Below are positions 5,933 to 8,827 of a stretch of 8,827 nucleotides of DNA, piece by piece; positions within the stretch are counted from its first letter, which is position 1, and each line of letters starts with the position of its first letter. The stretch comes from Phycisphaerales bacterium UBA2218. GTDB taxonomy: Bacteria > Planctomycetota > Phycisphaerae > Sedimentisphaerales > Anaerobacaceae. Below the pieces are notes generated by a model. That model was not told the origin of the DNA. It worked only from the letters and a program-made list of their open reading frames with translations, and did not search any database. The DNA is taken from the NCBI GenBank assembly GCA_002327785.1, contig DCUI01000291.1, positions 140 through 8,966 on the forward strand, read 5' to 3'. Both the position numbers and the translations under genes were made by a program.

Positions 5933-6844
5933 ATGTATGCAGTCGAGCTGGAGAACGTTGAGAAGTCATTTGGGCCGGTGCGGGCGGTAGATGCATTGAG
6001 CATTCGCGTGCCGCAGGGGGCCGTGTACGGTTTTCTCGGGCCCAACGGGGCGGGCAAGACCACGACGCTTCGGATGATTATGGACATCATTCGGCCGGAC
6101 AGCGGCGCGATCCGGATGTTCGATGGGCCGGCCTCCTCGGCCGCTCGCGGCCGCGTGGGATATATGCCCGAGGAACGTGGGCTCTATCGCAAGATGAGCG
6201 TCGCGGCGGTCCTTCGCTATTTTGGCTCGCTCAAAGGGATGACCGCCGAGCGGCTTGGGCAGCGCGTGCCTGCCTGGCTGAAGCGAATCGACCTGGCTGA
6301 GCACGCGAACAAGAAGGTCGAGGAGCTCTCTCGCGGGATGCATCAGAAGCTCCAGTTTGCGGTCACGGTGATCCACGATCCGGAGCTGGTGATCCTCGAT
6401 GAGCCGTTCTCGGGGCTGGACCCGGTGAACCAGGACATGCTGCGGGACATCATCAACAAGATGCGGGCCGAGGGCCGGACCGTTCTGTTCTCCACGCATG
6501 GGATGCACGAGGCGGAGCAGTTGTGCGATTTCATCGTGCTGATCAACAAGGGCAAAGTGGTTTTCGATGGCACGTTGGACGAGATTCGAGCCGGACATGA
6601 CTCTCGCGTGGTTTCGGTCGGTCTGGAGGACGACGCAGGCTTTGTCGCGAGGCTGCCCCTCGTGGCGAGGGTCAGACACGACGGCCGGCGAATCAGCGTG
6701 ACGCTGCGCGACGGCGCCGATCCGCAGGACCTGCTCCGTGTGCTTGTCGAACGGGCGCGAGTGCGGGTGTTCGAGATCAAACAACCCTCGCTGCATGAGA
6801 TCTTTGTGCGGCTGGTCGGAGGCAGCCATGTGGAAGATCAGTAA
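5933..6844 (+). CDS. natA: ABC transporter ATP-binding protein, NatA type
   Basis: A 303-residue cytoplasmic ATPase that powers the adjacent permease. Walker A is GPNGAGKT (36-43), the Q-loop region is GYMPEERGLY (76-85, Pro-Glu in place of Gln as in many NatA-like proteins), the signature is LSRGM (132-136), Walker B is LVILDEP (152-158), the D-loop is SGLDP and the switch His is H189 (STHGMHEAEQ). After residue ~220 comes the extra C-terminal domain (DUF4162-like) typical of sodium/drug-exporter ATPases, ending with PSLHEIFVRLVGG. I chose ATG at 5933, with AGGG at 5921-5924 eight bases upstream; an in-frame GTG at 5924 would add three residues but sits too close to the purine run. The gene lies 99 nt after the ceramidase-like gene and overlaps the permease gene by 17 nt. 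The substrate (Na+, drug or other) is not readable; the symbol denotes family resemblance only. Confidence 0.93.
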   Translation: MYAVELENVEKSFGPVRAVDALSIRVPQGAVYGFLGPNGAGKTTTLRMIMDIIRPDSGAIRMFDGPASSAARGRVGYMPEERGLYRKMSVAAVLRYFGSLKGMTAERLGQRVPAWLKRIDLAEHANKKVEELSRGMHQKLQFAVTVIHDPELVILDEPFSGLDPVNQDMLRDIINKMRAEGRTVLFSTHGMHEAEQLCDFIVLINKGKVVFDGTLDEIRAGHDSRVVSVGLEDDAGFVARLPLVARVRHDGRRISVTLRDGADPQDLLRVLVERARVRVFEIKQPSLHEIFVRLVGGSHVEDQ

Positions 6845-8084
6845 AGTCGCCCGGCGTGAGTTCGTCGATACGGTCAAGACCCGGACCTTTCTCCTGGGCC
6901 TGTTGTTCGTCCCCGTTCTCGTTGTGGGCATTGTCTTTCTGAGCAAGATGATGGCGGAAAAGGGGGGCGGGCCCCGCCCGGCGGTTCGGGTCGGCGTGAC
7001 CTCGCCGGCGAACGAGCTGTTCACGCGAGTCACCAGTGCCTTTGAGGAGCACAACGAATCCCATCCGCAAAGCCCGTTGGCTCTGCGACCCTTGCCCTCT
7101 GACAGCGGCGACCAGGGCAAGGAGAGACTCCGGCGGGGTGAGCTCGACGTATCTGTTGTGCTGGAAGGCGACCTGGAGGGCAAAGACGGGACAGTGCAGT
7201 TCTATACGTACAAACCCAAAGCCTCGCAGATCGATGCGCTCTGGACCGTGGAGCGGCTGTTGCGCGATGCGGTGATCGACTGTCGATATCGGGCCCGCGG
7301 GATCGACCGAGCCGTGCTGGCGGAGGTCCAGAACGTTCCCATCCGCCGGGTGGAACTGGGCGAGGAGCAGGGCCGGGAGAAGGTGCAGAGCGAAGGCCAG
7401 CGGGTGGCCCGCATGATGGTGCCGTTCGGGTTCATGTACCTGATCTTCATCGGAATCGTGGGTATGGGCCAGCACATGATCAGCAGCATCATCGAGGAGA
7501 AGAACTCGCGGATCATCGAGATGCTGCTCTCGGCGGTCAGCCCGTTCGAGCTGATGGCCGGCAAGATCCTCGGACTGGCCGGCGTAGGACTGACGGTCAT
7601 GATCTTATGGGGCGTGGCGGCCTACGGGGCCGCGACCTGGCGGGGGATCAACGTGGACATCGGTCCGGACCTCGTCGCCTACGGCCTGGTCTACTATGTC
7701 CTCGGCTTTGTTCTATTCAGCGCGATCCTGGCCGGCGTCGGTTCGGTTTGCAACACCATCAAGGAGACGCAGAGCCTGATGATGCCGATCATGCTGATCT
7801 TCGTCATCCCGCTGATCGCGTGGCCGCAACTGGCCCGGGACCCCAACGGCGACCTGGCCCGCGTCTTGTCGTATGTGCCCCCGACGACGCCGATGCTCAT
7901 GGTCCTTCGTCTGGCGAGCAGCCCCGACATCTGGTGGGGCGAGATCGCCCTCTCGATCCTCGTGCTCGTCGTGGGTGTCCTCGCGACCATCTGGGCGGCG
8001 GCCAAGGTCTTCCGCACGGGCATCCTCCTGTACGGCAAACGACCCGGTCCCCGCGAGATTCTCCGCTGGCTGCGAGAGCGATGA
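6828..8084 (+). CDS. natB: ABC-2 type transporter permease, NatB-like
   Basis: A 418-residue inner-membrane permease paired with the upstream ATPase. The layout is that of the ABC-2/NatB family: a short basic cytoplasmic start (MWKISKVARREFVDTVKTR), one membrane span at about 21-39, a ~150-residue extracytoplasmic domain (45-195), then five spans near 196-219, 246-269, 282-305, 317-333 and 371-393. The cytoplasmic coupling motif EEKNSRIIEMLLSAVSPFELMAGKILG (about 223-249) is the conserved family segment. The start is ATG at 6828 because GGAGG (6818-6822) lies five bases upstream; the frame stays open to 6738, but that would overlap the ATPase gene by over 100 nt and lacks such a site. The 17-nt overlap implies translational coupling and a 1:1 complex. 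Exported substrate unknown. Confidence 0.92.
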   Translation: MWKISKVARREFVDTVKTRTFLLGLLFVPVLVVGIVFLSKMMAEKGGGPRPAVRVGVTSPANELFTRVTSAFEEHNESHPQSPLALRPLPSDSGDQGKERLRRGELDVSVVLEGDLEGKDGTVQFYTYKPKASQIDALWTVERLLRDAVIDCRYRARGIDRAVLAEVQNVPIRRVELGEEQGREKVQSEGQRVARMMVPFGFMYLIFIGIVGMGQHMISSIIEEKNSRIIEMLLSAVSPFELMAGKILGLAGVGLTVMILWGVAAYGAATWRGINVDIGPDLVAYGLVYYVLGFVLFSAILAGVGSVCNTIKETQSLMMPIMLIFVIPLIAWPQLARDPNGDLARVLSYVPPTTPMLMVLRLASSPDIWWGEIALSILVLVVGVLATIWAAAKVFRTGILLYGKRPGPREILRWLRER

Positions 8085-8091
8085 GGAGAGT

Positions 8092-8140
8092 CGGTGGGAC
8101 TTGCCCCACCGCGGTGCTCCGGATATGCTGTGCCGCGGTG
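8092..8140 (+). promoter_or_regulatory. Two mutually exclusive hairpins in the natB-mgtC gap
   Basis: Hairpin A pairs CGGTGGG (8092-8098) with CCCACCG (8105-8111), seven base pairs with a six-base loop. Hairpin B pairs 8107-8117 with 8130-8140, eleven pairs including two G-U, loop 8118-8129. The arms share 8107-8111, so both cannot form at once. No T-run follows either hairpin. The element could be a leader switch for the MgtC gene, a 3' end protector for the exporter mRNA, or chance in GC-rich DNA. Confidence 0.35.
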
Positions 8141-8182
8141 CCGGATCGGTTTCCGTCATTTGAAAAACCAGGAAGGTTTGAT

Positions 8183-8188
8183 AGGAGG
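8183..8188 (+). promoter_or_regulatory. Distant AGGAGG upstream of the MgtC-family start
   Basis: A perfect AGGAGG ends 17 nt before the ATG at 8206, longer than the usual 5-10 nt. An in-frame TAG at 8182-8184 blocks any upstream extension and no ATG, GTG or TTG lies in frame between, so 8206 remains the best start. The weak inverted repeat AAACC/GGTTT (8165-8169, 8175-8179) lies just before it. Confidence 0.4.
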
Positions 8189-8205
8189 ACGAGTTCCGCC
8201 GTGTT

Positions 8206-8712
8206 ATGAGCGTACTCGATGTCAGTCCGTTGATGTGGGAGGCCCTGTTGTGCTGCTTTCTCTGCGGTGTTATCGTCGGGCTGGAGCGGCAGTTGCGGGG
8301 CAAGCCCGTGGGCGTGCGGACCAGCACGCTGATCTGCACCGGGACGTACGTGTTCATCGCCATCTCGCAACACGTCGCCACCGGCGTCACTGATCCATCC
8401 CGCATCATCGGCCAGGTGGTCACGGGGATCGGTTTTCTCGGCGCCGGCGTCATCCTCGCTCGGCAAGGAGTCGTCATCGGAGTCACCTCGGCCTCGGCGA
8501 TCTGGGTGCTGGCCGCCATCGGCGCCGTGATCGGGCTGGGATTTCCGTGGCTGGGCGTCAAGCTGGCGGTCCTGACCGTGATCGTTCTCGTCGGCGTGGA
8601 TGGCTTGGAGAGCCAGTGCGAGGCCCTGCAGCGCGGCGTCCACCGCAAGCCTCAGAGGCCGCATGGCCATGCGGCGGGCCCGCGACCACGTCACGCCGAA
8701 GACTCTGAATGA
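8206..8712 (+). CDS. MgtC/SapB family membrane protein, short form
   Basis: A 168-residue inner-membrane protein of the MgtC/SapB family. Family landmarks are GLERQLRGKPVGVRTSTLI (25-43), the GIGFLGAGVIL segment (74-84) and GVTSASAIWVLAAIGAVIGLG (92-112). Membrane spans are near 8-26, 40-54, 68-85, 95-112 and 114-132. After residue ~145 there is only a His/Pro/Arg-rich tail, so the soluble ACT-like C-terminal domain of Salmonella MgtC is absent, as in SapB-like short members. In pathogens MgtC is linked to low-magnesium growth and F-type ATP synthase inhibition; in environmental bacteria the role is unclear. The gene follows the ABC exporter by 121 nt on the same strand and could be read through from it or have its own leader. 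The start lacks a well-placed ribosome-binding site. Confidence 0.9.
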   Translation: MSVLDVSPLMWEALLCCFLCGVIVGLERQLRGKPVGVRTSTLICTGTYVFIAISQHVATGVTDPSRIIGQVVTGIGFLGAGVILARQGVVIGVTSASAIWVLAAIGAVIGLGFPWLGVKLAVLTVIVLVGVDGLESQCEALQRGVHRKPQRPHGHAAGPRPRHAEDSE

Positions 8713-8827
8713 AGTCTGTGGCGACCGATGCCGGCGGCAGGATGCACAAGCCGAATCGCGCCGACGACTTCTCACGTTCTCGGTGATTTCTTCCTGCAGC
8801 GCCTAAGGCAGTGTCAGACAATAACTG
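8713..8827. other. Terminal non-coding stretch; possible dispersed-repeat end at the window edge
   Basis: I see no credible gene in these 115 nt; frames through it only shadow the MgtC-family gene or lack start signals and family features. The last bases (about 8808-8827, AAGGCAGTGTCAGACAATAA) resemble, from memory, the GTGTCAGACACC-type palindromic repeats linked with REP-associated transposases in planctomycetes. The motif is cut by the window end. Confidence 0.25.

Noticed and set aside
5966..7183. Long open frame on the minus strand (405 codons)
   Set aside because: It is antisense to the ATPase and permease genes, which have unmistakable family motifs. The antisense product is His/Arg/Pro-rich with no domain.
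7713..8775. Overlapping minus-strand open frames over natB and the MgtC-family gene
   Set aside because: Low-complexity Arg/His/Asp/Gly-rich products that arise from the complement of real genes; no ribosome-binding site or domain.

Overview
The window is GC-rich bacterial DNA, densely coded with short gaps. The gene set is a ceramidase-like hydrolase with planctomycete-style motifs, a xylose-isomerase-type sugar epimerase, a receiver-like/GGDEF pair, and a low-GC SQISDLK-type interspersed repeat inside a gene. Together these suggest a planctomycete, probably of the Phycisphaerae. This assignment comes from remembered family features, not from a search. I see no rRNA, tRNA, CRISPR array, or complete mobile element.

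Layout. (1) Nt 2-1534 (+) is the 3' part of a large membrane-anchored protein with a long helical C-terminal region; its start lies before the window. (2) A plausible sigma70-type promoter and a 14-nt GC palindrome precede a two-gene operon (1722-3294, +). The first gene encodes a small receiver-like protein without an obvious phospho-acceptor. The second encodes a diguanylate cyclase with a degenerate receiver-like N-terminus, an AT-rich repeat-derived linker and a complete GGDEF domain with I-site. (3) On the minus strand, 3388-4236 encodes a TIM-barrel sugar phosphate isomerase/epimerase, convergent with the GGDEF gene. (4) Divergent from it, 4466-5833 (+) encodes an exported neutral ceramidase-like protein. 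(5) 5933-8084 (+) holds a NatA/NatB-type ABC exporter: ATPase and permease genes overlapping by 17 nt. (6) 8206-8712 (+) encodes a short MgtC/SapB membrane protein. It is preceded by a 121-nt gap that can form two mutually exclusive hairpins. (7) The last 115 nt hold no recognisable gene; the extreme end resembles a dispersed palindromic repeat.

How the parts could work together. The receiver-like protein and the cyclase are translationally coupled and probably form one c-di-GMP signalling unit whose input is not phosphorylation of a standard Asp. The epimerase and the exported hydrolase are divergent neighbours and may share a control region, which fits scavenging of sugar- or amide-containing compounds, but no substrate can be read from the sequence. 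The ABC exporter and MgtC protein are envelope or ion-homeostasis functions.

No clearly new multi-gene system is visible. The best leads are the receiver-like/GGDEF pair with the repeat inserted in its linker, the atypical metal-site residue of the ceramidase-like protein, and the alternative hairpins before mgtC.
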